Of a stretch of 64,000 nucleotides of DNA, positions 9,295 to 21,099 are shown piece by piece. This stretch comes from Phaeosaccion multiseriatum (lineage: Eukaryota; Ochrophyta, other classes), in NCBI GenBank assembly GCA_965112735.1, contig OZ218963.1, positions 2,852,001 through 2,916,000 on the forward strand. Reading direction: 5' to 3'. Each line of letters opens with the position of its first letter. Position 1 is the first letter of the stretch. The notes under the pieces are model-generated. The model saw nothing but the letters and a program-made list of their open reading frames with translations. It searched no databases and had not been told where the DNA came from. The position numbers and the translations under genes are program-made.

Positions 9295-12200
9295 ATGGCC
9301 TCCCTGCCCAATCAGACGGGGGGTGCCAAGAGAAGGGTCTCCTACTTTTATGACTGTAAGTGGAGGCATTCGGCAAGAAGGGACGGGAGTGACGCTTAAC
9401 AGAGTACTTTCTCTTTGGGCTGGGCTATTGGTGTCCCGGAGACACGCTCCCGCAGCTGGGCCCGTCTGTGTGGGCTGCACCCCTTCAATTACTCTAACCT
9501 CTTGCTTCGTTCCCTGTAAAGAGTCACCCTTTGGGTGCTAAGAGATATGCCAGATAGTACCCATCTGCTGTACTTTTGCAGGGCTGGGTGTTGGTCGGAT
9601 AGCTCTGGGCAGCTAAGTCCTTTTGTGTCCTCTGTTCATCTGTGGTGTTTGCCCCGCAAGTCTTGTCTTCGAAGGGAGAGGCTATGCTAGGTTTGACTCA
9701 ACGGGTCGTTGACACCGCTTTTCATTTGCTAGGCCCCCTGACACTTGAGGGTGTTTTTTTTAATCGCCCCTGCCCTGTGTTGCTGCTTGCCCTCTGCTGC
9801 TGCTGCTGTTGCCACATTGAACCTGTGGAAATCGTCACAGCCGAGATTGGCAACTATCACTATGGGCAGGGCCACCCCATGAAACCACACCGCGTTCGAA
9901 TGACTCACAATTTGGTTGTGAACTACGGCCTGTATCGACAAATGGAGGTCTGAAATGAAAGGAGAGGAAGAGGAGCGAGGGAGAAGGAGAGGGGGGAGAG
10001 CCTCAATGGGGAGCGTGCAAGCCTCGTTCCGCAAGTCGAGTTTCTCCTCCGTCCGTTATGGCCTGCGTCTTTGCTGTGAACGCTCCCAATCGCTTCCCCT
10101 CCTTTTTGCCTCCTTACTCCCCTCCCCCCCTCCCCGCTCGTTGTGCAGGTGTTCCGACCCAAGCCAGTGTCTGCCGCTCAAATGACGCGTTTTCACAGTG
10201 ACGACTACATCAACTTTCTCCGGATTATATCTCAGGTACCGCATGGAGGAAGGAGGGGGGGGAGAGGTGGAGGGGCGTGAAGTTGAGTTTTAAGCATGAG
10301 ACAGAACGCCTTCCGTGAAAGCGCACAAACACAGTCTCAGTGTATAGCACATGGCCATTGCCCGTGTTTGAACAGGATAACATGCAGGATTACTTGCGGC
10401 AGCTGCAGCGCTTCAATGTGGGGGAGGATTGTCCTGTATTTGACGGCCTGTATGAGTTCTGCCAGCTCTACACTTCAGGCTCCATTGGAGGCGCCGTCCG
10501 GCTCAACAGGCAGCAGAGCGACATTGTCATCAACTGGGCGGGGGGGCTGCATCACGCAAAGAAGAGCGAGGCCAGCGGATTCTGGTGAGCAATGTGCTCT
10601 GTTCCTGCCTGTGAGGATCACATGAAATCCTCCACCAATCCCTCTCTATATGTACCGCCTGTGTCCCTGAATTCTCCCTGTTTCAGTACAGGTATCTCTT
10701 CCTCTTTCACCAACCGCGGCCTGACTTGTCTCTCGTGCTGGTGCTCTCTTCAACTCGTGACCCCTCCTTTTTGTTGTTGCGACGCAGCTATATTAACGAT
10801 TGCGTGCTGGCCATTCTCGAGCTGCTCAAGAAGCATGAGCGCGTGCTTTACATCGACATTGACATTCATCACGGAGACGGCGTGGAGGAGGCGTTTTATA
10901 CTACAAATAGAGTCATGACGGTCTCTTTCCACAAGTTTGGAGAGTACTTCCCAGGCACAGGGGACGTGAAAGACATTGGGTATGGCGAGGGGAAGAACTA
11001 CGCCATCAACTTCCCCTTACATGTGAGTGTGGGTGTGTGGGTGGGGGGGATGGGCGGACCTTCGAGAGTGGTGAGGAGCCGAGTGGGAAGGTAGAGCAGG
11101 GGGGGGTAAGAGAAGGAAAGGGGCAGAGGATGGACTTGCAAGACTGGGAAGGTTTTATACTTGAGTGGCGTCCGGCAGAAGAGTCATGACAGTCTCCCCT
11201 CCCTGCGTCCCCCTCTCCCGTGTGTGTGCGTGTGCACGCGACAGGACGGGATCGACGACGCGAGCTACCGGAGCATCTTCCGACCGGTCATCGAGAAGGT
11301 CAGTGAGAGTCAGTTAGTCAGTCAGTCAGTCAGTCAGTCAGTAGGCGCCATTCCCCTACGTAACATCTTTCCCACCCACTCGAAGAAGGTGTCAGCAGTT
11401 TTTCACTGGGGGGCAACCAACTGGGCCTGAGCCTTTTGCCAAATGAGGTGAAGAAGTGTCACCTCGTGATGCGAAAGCCACTTCCTCCCCATCTATTTAC
11501 CTGCCCTGCCCATCGGCTCGGCGCCCAATGAACGACTCTGGGGGTTTCCAGTCTCGGGTGGTTAGAAATGGTCCTTGCTAGAGCCTTTGACGATTGTCCT
11601 CACTGCTCGCTCCCATCCCTCAGGTGATGGAACACTTTCGCCCAGGGGCCATCGTTCTGCAGTGTGGCGCAGACTCGCTCTCAGGCGACCGGCTGGGCTG
11701 CTTCAACCTGTCCCTCAAGGTAGGAGGCTTGGGACTAACGCCTTTGCTCCTAAAAAGTATCAGTGTTTCTCATCCTTCCACTTTTTTTGCACGTACGGAG
11801 GTCCGAGAGAGGCACACAGCCATACCATACCAATATTGTTCCTCCTCCTGCTCCTCCTCTGGATCCTTCTCCGCCACCATCAGGGTCACGCAGACTGCGT
11901 GTCTTACGTGCAGAGCTTCGGGATCCCCATGCTCGTCCTCGGGGGCGGGGGATACACTCTACGCAACGTGCCGCGCTGCTGGGCCTACGAGACCTCAGTG
12001 CTGCTCGACACGGAGATTAAGGACGCTTTGCCCTACAACGACTACTTTGAGTACTTCGGACCAGGTCAGCGTCGAAAGGAGGGAGGCAGGCAGGCAGAGA
12101 CAGGGGGCCTGAGACGGACGTAGAATAAGGCAGTGATGAGGGAGAGGAGCATCTGCTGTGTGGGGTACGCCCCCTCTCCTATGTGCGTCAGTCACGACGG

Positions 12201-12765
12201 GGAATTGCTTTACGTGTGGCATCGATGCTTTTTAATGCCTCACACCTCCTGTCCAGCCTACCAGACTGCGGCTCGGGACCCTTACCAATTCCTGCTTTGG
12301 TCGCCTCTCCCGCCCTCTCTAATCCTCCACAGACTACCGCCTGCACATGCCTGTGTCCAACATGGAGAACATGAACAGTCGCAAGCAGCTCGAGGACATC
12401 ACCAGAGAGCTCCTGGAGATTCTGCGCAGCATCGAGGTAAGGGAGGGGAGGGCGTGGAGGAAGCGCAGCGAGCCAAGGGTCCGGTCCGTTCAGCACCGAA
12501 GTGCTGGTCATGTTGTTGTAACCGAATTTGTTTTGTTTGTTCGGTTGACTCAAAACAGGCGGCACCCGGCACGCAGATCAAGACGGGGCAGCCGGGAACG
12601 CAGCAAGCGCCCCCAATGCTCGAGCACGAGGGGGGCGAGGACGAGGATGACGCCGATAAGCGACCGAGCAAAGAAGGCAAGAGAGAACACCCTGCAGAGG
12701 CGGCAATGACAGGCTCCAAGGAGGACGCAGGGGCGGAGGGCGAAGCGATGGACACGGGCACGTGA
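9295..12765 (+). CDS. RPD3: Class I histone deacetylase (RPD3/HDAC1 type)
   Basis: Ten exons: 9295-9355, 9841-9947, 10149-10235, 10376-10584, 10788-11022, 11245-11298, 11624-11719, 11884-12064, 12333-12436 and 12559-12765. Phases close to 446 aa. The start [20 protein letters not shown] is in a small first exon. Its split codon joins to [18 protein letters not shown]. Active-site words are all present: GGLHHAKK (His dyad), [15 protein letters not shown] (zinc Asp/His), and [21 protein letters not shown] with the catalytic Tyr nearby; [16 protein letters not shown] ends the domain. The tail is acidic and Lys-rich, as in HDAC1/2. It should deacetylate histone lysines in the nucleus within Sin3- or NuRD-like complexes. 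The intron after exon 6 starts GTCAGTGAG and carries a TCAG tetranucleotide run. Confidence 0.96.
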
Positions 12766-13748
12766 GGCGTGCGTGTATGCGTGTATGCGTGTGTGCGTGC
12801 ATGCGGGCGTGCGTGTGTGGAGCGGGAGCGAGGCTGAGAGGATGCGATAGGAGAGTGGCAACAGAGCCCGTACAGAATGGCGAATATAGCGGTGGCAAGC
12901 AGCGGAAACTTGGTGAACGATACCGAATCGCTCGCTCCCCCCTTCCGCCCGCATATTCCGCAACTTCTTTAGAGAGGCACCCTCTCTTTGCTTGGCTGAA
13001 GGGGGGTGGGGTGTGCCGTCCGGTAGACGTGTCGATAAGCTGGGGAATATTTTATACAGAAACCCGTAGACTCCCTTCTCCTTTTAGTTGGAACGGGATT
13101 GGCTCCGTTTGCTTGCGCACCATGCGAAGGCGCCGTCATCGCCGTCATCGCCGTCGTCCACTCTCGAGGGCCTCGCATGCATTCGCTCCATTCTTCCAGT
13201 CTGCAAAATGTGCGCCCTTGAAAGGCTGGATGGGAGAAGGAGTGGGGCAGAGATAGGTGCCTGAGGAGAGGCTGGCGGCCGTGACAGGAGGAACCGGTCG
13301 CCAAACGTAGCTTCCCTGCTCCATGCTGCGCTCTGCTGCGCCCTGCCCTCCTCGTCCGCTCCTTCCCTTGCTCTTCCTCTCTTTAGGCCTCCCTCCTTTC
13401 GTGCGTCGCTGCTACCGGTCCGAGTGAGCCTGAGCTGCCAAGACAGGGTATCAGCGATCACACGTCTCTGTCAGTGTTGTACACACTGCGCAATGCCCAC
13501 CCTTTGCGCTCTCGGGCCGACTCGACGAAAACAGAAATGTTTTCCCTTGATGGTATGGTTCAACACGCCTAGGTGTGTTAGGGCCGGTGGGGCGAGTTGA
13601 GGGGGGGGGGGAGGGCAGGCCACTGCTGGTGGGCTGAGATCAAGGAAACTCCCCATCGTCCAGTCCAGTCATTGCTCTCCCCAGACTTGTCCTGTTGCGT
13701 CATCGTTCGGACTACAATGTAGGCCTCCGCCGTTTCCAGGCCCGCTGT
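12766..13748. other. Convergent 3' intergenic region, HDAC(+)/glycosyltransferase(-)
   Basis: About 980 bp lie between two stop codons. The visible features are a TGCGTGTATGCG-type run (12768-12825) and a CGCCGTCAT trinucleotide-like patch near 13130. No ORF has recognisable domains. It probably holds both 3' UTRs. Confidence 0.6.
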
Positions 13749-15576
13749 TTAATATGCCGCAGCTTCGTCTCCACCACCACCACCAATTGGTGGTACAGCC
13801 CCAGTTTCCGCGAACGGCCCCACGACCCTTCGATTCGGCAGCATGCCGTGCTCCTTCGCGTAGGTTGCGAGGCCCAGAGTCCCCTCCAAAGCGGCGAGTA
13901 GCTGACTGTCGTCCGTTTGGATCTGTCGGGAGAGCAGCAATGCTCTCTGCTCTAATTCCCATCGCTCGTGCGGGTCGTGCAGAAGACGCGCAATGGCAGC
14001 AGGCATGTCTGCGAGAGGGCTGAACAGCACTGCGTCTTTGTACATGGCGTCTACTTCAGGGTCGCCACTCGGCTCACTCACGATTGCTTTGCCTGTCCAT
14101 TTCGGTCATTCAGGAAGGGCAAAGTTGGGGGATGGGAAGGGGGGGGGGGTTGAAGAGTATATGAGCAGGCACGAGAGGCTACTCCAAAAAGGAAAAGAGG
14201 AGCTCACCACCAGCCCGACCCCCTACTTCCTTCCCTCCCCCCAGTCGGTCCTCAGCACTCACCCATAGCGAGGAGGTAGTGTACTCGATGCACCTCTAGC
14301 CCCTGCTCCGGTCGGTCGGCATGTATATTGAGTGCCACCTTGCAGTGCAAAATGACTTCATCCCTCAGCAGGCGATAACTCTCATCGTGACGATACAGAG
14401 TGTTGATGCCCATAGAAGGTCCCGTCTGCTGCAGCTCCTGGAAGAACACGTTACGCCGCTCCGTGCCCGTCCCCAGAAAGACCACGTCTTCCAAAATGTG
14501 GTGCACCCAAAAGGATGGGAAATAATAAGCAAAAAGGGTAGTATTGAGTGAGATACCGTCCTCCGGACGTTACTTCCCCATCTCTTCCCGTCTCTCCCCT
14601 CTCCTTTCCCACCTATGTTTCCACTCAAGCGACAAGCTCCCCGCCTCACACTCAGCACTCACCCAGAACTTGTCTATCAGGAGGCGTAGGTCTGGAGATG
14701 TTGGAAAAGGCGTACGGCTTATCGAGAACCCGAGGCTCCACCAGCACATCGATGGTCCACGCATAGACTCCGGCGTCCCGCAGCAGCTGCAATCGCGGTC
14801 AGAAAGCAAGCAGAGGGTGCTCACAATTGTACACGTGCATCCAAGCCTCCACGAGAGAGGTGGGATGGATGGGAAGGAGATTTGCCTATTCCTCTTTCGG
14901 CCCTTTAGTACCCACCTGTGTGTTTCCATTGTTGTACTCCCACACCGCCAGCGCCTGGCCCATCTTTTGCTGAAAGTGCTCGCTCCGCCACAAAGGGCTC
15001 CCCAACTCATGCTGCTGAACAATCACGTACCGGAACGGGGGAGGAAAGCTTAACCACTCGGAAGCCCCTCCTACAATGACGAATAATACCTGGAAAAGGC
15101 ACATCGCGGCGGGGAAGAGGGGAAGGGGGGTGAAGTCAAAACAAGCTTTTTTTTTTTCTTCGCAAACTCCACAGTCATCGCCACACAGCCAAACACGTCA
15201 CCTTGGGACTCTTCATGACTTCCGTCCAGTACACATCTTCGTTGACGACGGACACAAACACCGGCAGGCCTCGACCGGGCTCTTGCTGCAGCGCGTGTTG
15301 GATACCCAAAGCGGTCTCCTCGTAGAACGCGCCCTTGTGTAGGAGAAAGACCCTTTCGAAGCCCGCTCTCCACAGCTGCTTCAAAAGCTCTGATGGCGGC
15401 TCGCCTTCTCCTTTCTTCCTCTCACCCCTCTCCTGACTGCCGTCAGCCGCCACATCCACTCTCTCTAAGCCCTCAAAGCTGAAAGCAGCAGCAGAAATAC
15501 CAGAACCAAGCAAGTTTATCAATAGCAAAGGCCACTCCACGACCAGCAGCACCAGAAGCAGCACAAGCTGCCTCAT
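13749..15576 (-). CDS. CgeB-like glycosyltransferase (bacterial-type GT, secretory N-terminus)
   Basis: Minus-strand exons: 15576-15202, 15089-14916, 14786-14663, about 14506-14263 and 14092-13749. The N-terminus (LVLLLVLLVVEWPLLLINLL, then ISAAAFSFEG) is a signal peptide or anchor. The middle has FRYVIVQQHELG and ALAVWEYNNGNTQ, the VWDYS-like word of CgeB/Glyco_trans_1_2 proteins. Then come DVVFLGTGTERRNVFF, KVALNIHADRPEQGLEVHRVHYLLAMGKAIVSE and a C-terminal helix LLHDPHERWELEQRA. That order is diagnostic of this family, which transfers sugars from nucleotide donors to unknown acceptors. The junction between exons 3 and 4 is unresolved: exon 3 ends with a good GTGAGT donor, but no in-phase AG acceptor precedes FWVHHILEDV. 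Either a small exon is missed, the intron is non-canonical, or the assembly has an indel. The start lies 91 bp from the divergent CIA1 start. Confidence 0.75.
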
Positions 15577-15667
15577 TTTTCAAGTCCTCTCTTTCTCTTG
15601 GGGGGGGACCAAGAGTTGTTGGCTTATTCGTTCGCCGGCTTTGCAATTAATAATAAAAGTGGGTCGC
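15577..15667. promoter_or_regulatory. Bidirectional promoter between glycosyltransferase (-) and CIA1 (+)
   Basis: Only 91 bp separate the two divergent start codons, so both 5' UTRs and core promoters must fit here or overlap the genes. The segment has a C/T-rich half next to the glycosyltransferase and an A/T-rich AATTAATAATAAAA word close to the CIA1 ATG. The promoter role is inferred from geometry. Confidence 0.55.
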
Positions 15668-17325
15668 ATGTCCTCGCTTGGGCAGGTGTGCGAGCTGGAA
15701 GGGCACAGCGAAGCGGTGTGGTGTGTAGCGTGGTCGCCCGATGGCACTTTGTTAGCCTCGTGCAGCTCAGACAAGACAGTACGAGTATGGGGTGTCGGTG
15801 GGAGCGGGACCTGGAGTAGCCAGGCCTCATGTGTAGCGGTGCTGGATGGAGCCCTGAGGACCGTCCGATCAGTAACTTGGTCTCCCTGTGGTGAGTGGAG
15901 AGTGGGGGTTGCATCCTGGTGGGTAATCCTTCGGAGGAGGCAGAGAGAAGTCTTTCGGAGCAGAGCGAGAGTCGTGCAGTGGTCGCCAAAGAGAATAAGA
16001 CTCGGACATGAGTGGTGGTGGGATTGCTTTCTTTAACATCTCACGTTACGTCCTACTGCTGCTTCGGTTCTGTTCGGGGCCCGCTTGCGTATCTATCCGT
16101 CGATGCGCGAGAAAGGTACCTACCTCGCGGCGGTGAGCTTCGACGGCACCTGTATCATCTGGAGCAAAATCACAGACGGTGTAGAAATCAGCTTTGACCT
16201 GTTGGTCACCCTGGAGGGCCACGAAAATGAGGTCAAATGCGTGGCTTGGAATAGCGAAGGAGACCTCTTGGCCACCTGTGGTAGGGACAAGAGCGTTTGG
16301 ATCTGGGAGGTGACAGATGAGCAGGAGTACGAGTGTGTGACAGTTCTCCATGGCCATTCGCAGGTCAGTACGGGAGGGAGGGACACCCGACCTACGATGA
16401 AGATGAAAGGGGTGGTTAGAATGGCAGTGGTAGCTTTAGCGGTAGTGCTATAATTTTTTCCGTAGCGGTGGTGGAGGTGGTGAGGGAGCCACGTCTTCTC
16501 TTCTGCTATATCGTGACTTGTGTACCTCCCCCCGCCCCCCTTGCGCTGCCCCTCTCAAAACTATCGTCGTGTTTCTCCACGCCATCGCTGCGGCTACCAC
16601 TGGCCTGGCCCGCGCCTGCTTGGTGGCCGACCACGCAGGATGTGAAGTATCTGGCTTGGCACCCCACGGATCGGACACTGTTCAGCGCGTCCTACGACGA
16701 TAGTATAAAGGTTTGGACGGAAGATTACGACGATTGGTACTGCAGTGAGACCCTCACGGGCCACGGGAGCACCGTGTGGAGCATAGCGGTGGAGGAGAGC
16801 GGAGGAGGCAATCGGATGGCGTCCGTGGGGGACGATTGCTCCTTGGTGGTGTGGAGGAGGGGAGACGGCGCAGGGGGGGGTTGTGGTGGTAGCAGTAGTA
16901 ATAACAGTAGCAGTAGGAGGGGGAGTAGTAGCGGAGACGGAGGAAAAGAGAACAAGTGGAGAGCAGCCTGTGCACTCCAGGGCAGTCACAAGCGGTGCGT
17001 GTACTCCGTCAGCTGGGCGGGAGGGGCAGCGGCGCCGCCGGACGAAGAAGGTCAGGCAGACAGAGCAACCATTGCCACCGGCGCCGGAGACAATTGCATT
17101 CGCGTCTTTCGGGAAGCAGACGGGAGCTCCCCACAGAGCGAGTCCCCCTCGTTCCTGCTTGATGTGGAGGTGAAGGAGGCTCACCAGGGCGATGTGAACT
17201 GCGTGGCCTGGAGGAGGGCTCCGGCAGAGAGTAACGACAGCGGCCCAGGGTTGCGACTGCTCGCCAGCGCGGGCGATGACGAGAAAGTTCGGATATGGAA
17301 CTTTACTCCCCCTGAAAGAGTTTGA
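15668..17325 (+). CDS. CIA1: Cytosolic iron-sulfur assembly protein CIA1 (CIAO1), WD40
   Basis: Exons 15668-15890, 16116-16363 and 16639-17325 give 385 aa. WD repeats are easy to follow: [131 protein letters not shown] and GDVNCVAW...DDEKVRIW. The HENEV(K)...RDKSVW(I/V)WE block is characteristic of CIA1. It serves in the CIA targeting complex (with CIA2 and MMS19 homologues) that hands Fe-S clusters to cytosolic and nuclear enzymes. A Ser/Gly/Asn-rich insertion ([19 protein letters not shown]) enlarges a loop between blades. It is followed 211 bp later by the prefoldin gene on the same strand. Confidence 0.95.
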
Positions 17326-17536
17326 CCGGCCCCGTAAGTGAGGGATGGTAGGCCAGCAAATTTAAATTTAAATTTCATTTCAAATTTACGTAAGGTTATG
17401 TCACGTAAGCCAACAAGGAAGGGCGGTGAAGAGGCCCCTCACAGGAAAAGTGAAAAGTGTTATTAGAAAGCGAGTAATAAATTAAAGCTCCCTTACCTTA
17501 GCTGTCGCGGACTACACCAATACGTGGGAGGGAGAC

Positions 17537-18019
17537 ATGTCGCAGGAGATTGACCTCAGTCAGCTGTCCCTGGAGCAGCTCAATAGCATCAAAACCACAA
17601 CGGAGGAGGAGATTCAGGGCTTGACAGGGAACTATGCTGTGATGAGGGATGCGCACGCTCGATATAAGGAAAGCATACTGGCGGTAGAGGAGCTCGGAGT
17701 GAAGGCTGAGGACAAGTCAATCATGCTGCCGCTCACGCAGTCCATGTATGTGAGTGGGAGGATTGTGGAGGCGAACAAGATGCTGGTTGATGTTGGCACG
17801 GGGTATTACGTAGAAAAGGATCAGCAAGCCACGAGTGAATTCTTGGAGCGGAAGGCCAGCATGGTCTCTAATAACCTGGACAGTTTGAAGGACATGATCG
17901 ACATGAAGCGGAAAAACATTGAGACAATCGTCTCCATGATGAAGCAGAGAATGGCGCAGATTGAAGAGAAGAGGAGCGAGTATCTGGCGCAGCAAGAACG
18001 GGAAGGAGGCGCCAGCTAG
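17537..18019 (+). CDS. PFD5: Prefoldin subunit 5 (alpha-type)
   Basis: Single exon, 160 aa, start ATG at 17537. The architecture is that of alpha prefoldins: an N-terminal helix (LSQLSLEQLNSIKTTTEEEI), a central hairpin with VPLTQSMYV-like LPLTQSMYVSGRI, then DVGTGYYVEKD, and a C-terminal coiled coil (LDSLKDMIDMKRKNIETIVSMM). L-T-x-S-x-Y-V-x-G and V-G-T-G-Y-x-V-E are the family signatures for PFD5/MM-1. It forms the hexameric prefoldin chaperone that delivers nascent actin and tubulin to CCT. The stop lies 175 bp from the stop of the convergent ATG16 gene. Confidence 0.95.
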   Translation: MSQEIDLSQLSLEQLNSIKTTTEEEIQGLTGNYAVMRDAHARYKESILAVEELGVKAEDKSIMLPLTQSMYVSGRIVEANKMLVDVGTGYYVEKDQQATSEFLERKASMVSNNLDSLKDMIDMKRKNIETIVSMMKQRMAQIEEKRSEYLAQQEREGGAS

Positions 18020-18194
18020 CACAAGACGAGCTGGGCTACTTTACATATTTACATACATTGATTTGATAAAGGCGTTTCAAATCTTTCTTCGAGGAAGGTG
18101 CAAACGACGAGTGACCAGGAGGAGGAGGAGGAAGGAGGAGGAATCAAGCACGAGACTCGTCGTGCTGAAAGCACGTTCTCCTCCCCATCTATTG

Positions 18195-18314
18195 TCATCT
18201 CCACACGTTCAGCTCGCCAGCCTTTGTGCAGGACACGAGCTGGCTGCCAAGCCAATGGCAAGCCATGACAGGCTGCCCTCCCCCCCCCTCCAGAATCGCT
18301 CCTACCCTTCCTCC

Positions 18315-18350
<36 letters not shown>

Positions 18351-20823
18351 CCCCCCTCCGCGCACTTCCCAAATGTACACTCCCCCGTCCGCAGAGCCCG
18401 CGGCGACATGGGTCCCTCCCGGGCTGAAAGAGGCCCGGCTGAAATGCGATGGTGTGCGGTAGTTGGCATGGCCGAGGTTGGCGACGACTTCGTAAGTCCG
18501 AAGGTCAATGACCTTGAGCGTGCCGTCCTGACCAATGGTGAGGAGGCTGTACTGACTGCCTGCTGCCGCTCCTCTCCCGCCGGGTGGAGAGAAGCGCACG
18601 CAGGTAACTTGGCAGTCGTAGAGGTGCTTGAGCGAGCGAGCGCGTTTGGAGGTGCGTAAGTCCCACATCCGCACGCCCCCGTCCACATGCCCGGAGACGG
18701 CAAGGTCGCCCATTGCGGCCATGTCCACGGAGTTCACCTGGGGGATGATGGGGGATGATCATTTCAAGACAAGGAATGAGAGAAATGATACGGAGAACGA
18801 GTCATCGAATGGTACGTACGGGGTGCTCAAGTCCATAAAAGAAGAGAAAAAAAGTGAATGACTTGTATCCCACACTACCATATGGCGTCGCTGGGAAAGC
18901 TCTCGACCTCGCGTCTCCTCCTGCTGCTACTGCTGTTGCTGCTACTGCTGCTGCTACTCCTAGCGAGACAGCACACCCCACGCACCTTCGACGTGGCCCT
19001 GAGTAGTGCAGGAGAAGCGCTCCACTGCTTCTCCAGATCAAAGAGCTTGATGGAGCAGTCGTGGCTGCCCGTCAGCACCGTGCGGCCACCGTTGCCAAAA
19101 GACACCGCCACCACACGCTGCCTGTGCCCCGTGAGATGGCCCATCTCCCTCCCCGTGCGGTGGTTCCACACCCGAGCGGAAGAGTCGCTGCATCCGGCGG
19201 CCACCAAGTCGCCGCAAAAGACCACCGCAAGCATCGCTACGGAGGCCGCCGAAGCCGACGACGCTTGCAGCATGGCGCACTGCCTTCCAGAGGTGGCATG
19301 CCAAATTTTTACCGTGCTATCATTGCTGGCGGTGGCGATCAACCCATCTTGCCCCTGGCCGGAACTTCCGCTGCTGTTCAGGCAAACGTCATTCACTCCC
19401 GCCTGGTGAGCCTTTACAGAAACACAGCAGCGACTGGGCACATGAACGGGGATGTCAATCCAATCGCGCCCAGCTGCTGATTCCTCTTCCGCTTGGTCTT
19501 GCTGGCGACCCTCCTGTTCGGAAGAGGCGCTGCTTCGCCTCGCCTCACGCGTTCTACTCCTCATCCATGCGCCCCACTGGGAAGGTATCTCCTTTGCCGC
19601 CTCGCCACCTCCTCCCCCCGCCTCTCTCGCTGCCTTCTGCGCCAAAGCCAACGCTCCCCGAAGAGCAGCAACCTCTTCATTGAGGCTATTCACTTCTTCG
19701 CCCAGCGCCATCTTGTCGAACACCATTCGGTCCGCTAATTGGGTATTTTCCTTCAGCGCGGTGTTCTTCGTGGATTCGGTCGCGTCCAAGAGCGAGCGTA
19801 GGCTCCTCATTTCGTCCAACTGAAGCTGTAGGGCGCTTTCTTGTTCGCTACACCTTCAACCATTGAGGGACCGCGAGAGGAGCCAAACGACAAGCCAACA
19901 CAAAACCTTTGAACTAACCATGGTCAAACGCACACGCAGCAGCTACTTTCCTCCCCCCACACTACACATACTAGTTGCAAGGGCGGGGGAGGGAATGGAG
20001 AATGGCGTGTGTGTGTGTGGAAGAGAAAGAACAGCCTAAGCCACGGGTTCGGGCAGAGCGGGCGAATATTAGCATCCCGTCACGCTATGAGAAGTGCACA
20101 GGAAGCTTCCCCACACACCACACCCACGAACACACAAACTTGCCTCCACACCTTGTCTCTAGGCCCTGCACTTGAGCCATCGTGTCGCCATGCTCCGCCT
20201 GCAGTTTCCCCAGCCGATCTTGGGCAAGGGCAAGCTCTCCCTCGAGCTGTTGACGCTCCTGCCAAGGTAGATGGGCGGATAAGGCATGGGGGAAACAGAA
20301 AGGGAATGAGGCGAGAGGGGAAGCAAAGTGAACAGGAGAAAGGAGAGGAAAGGAAGAAAAGAAAAAAAATGTAGGCATGTAGGCTTTCACCTTCATCAGC
20401 CTGAGATGATCGGAGGCTCTCTCCGCCTCCCCGCGGTACTTGTGGGTGACCTCCGAGTGCAGCTTGTTGAGCTCATCCTGCATGCGCTTCATCACGTCGG
20501 ACTTGGCCGCTCCGGCACCAGGGCCCGAGGCATCGGCCAGCTGCAAGAGGAACGAACATCCAACACGAAGTGAGGGAGAGCCATACAGACAACCAGAAGA
20601 GGAGGACGTGGGCTCTATGATCAAAGGTGTGGAGAGAGGGCCGCCCTACCTGTCGGCGTAGTACGATGACCTCTTCATCTGCCAGGATCGTTCTCCTCGT
20701 CACCCTCGTCAGCTCCCGATACAGTCGCTCTTGGGACTCGAATATGGGGCGGAAAGGGACCACCTCCCTTTTGTTGCGGCTCTGGACCGCCTCATGCAGC
20801 CACTGCTGCAGACGAAGCCCCAT
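18195..20823 (-). CDS. ATG16: Autophagy protein ATG16 with C-terminal WD40 domain
   Basis: Minus-strand exons 20823-20650, 20540-20391, 20258-20152, 19847-18986 and 18737-18195 give 611 aa in phase. The N-terminus MGLRLQQWLHEAVQSRNKREVVPF resembles the ATG5-binding helix (W plus R-N spacing). A coiled coil follows (MQDELNKLHSEVTHKYRGEA; ERQQLEGELALAQDRLGKLQ), ending in MALGEEVNSLNEEV, like the D/E-x-x-N-x-L-N-E end of ATG16 coils. Seven WD blades occupy about 280-611, e.g. KAHQAGVNDVCLN, GLIATASNDSTVKIWH, LTGHRQRVVAVSF, VSGHVDGGVRMWD and SADGGVYIWEV. A poly-Ser run from CTG repeats interrupts a late blade. ATG16 brings ATG12-ATG5 to phagophores for ATG8 lipidation. An in-frame ATG at 20919 would add 32 residues; I prefer 20823 because the ATG5-binding helix normally lies at the extreme N-terminus. 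Confidence 0.88.
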
Positions 20824-21099
20824 CACGTGAGACAAGCGTTCCGGAGCGGCGTTCCGGGGTGGAAAGCAACCGGAGAACCAACTCGCCAACATTGTCAACG
20901 ACCCTCTATCTCTTTTCATTAGGGGGCATTAATATACATTTTTATCTCTCTTTCCTCTCTTTCTCAAACGCTCTCCTCTTCTTTCTCTCTCCCTCTCTCC
21001 CTCTCTCCCTCTCTTAGATCTGTGCGCTCTATTCATTGCGCCTCCCTCTGTGCCTGTGATGTATCCGCCAAGTGCGCGACCTTCTTAAGAGTTCTCGCA
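20824..21099. promoter_or_regulatory. Bidirectional promoter between ATG16 (-) and ARL8 (+)
   Basis: 276 bp between divergent starts. It includes a roughly 70-bp pyrimidine-rich stretch of CTCTCTTTC/CTCTCTCC words (about 20945-21016). The ARL8 ATG follows the pyrimidine tract by roughly 80 bp. No other gene fits. Confidence 0.5.

Noticed and set aside
9642-9840. In-frame extension upstream of HDAC exon 2 (Cys-rich run)
   Set aside because: A CTG repeat in the intron; the proper first exon at 9295-9355 supplies [10 protein letters not shown] and joins in phase.
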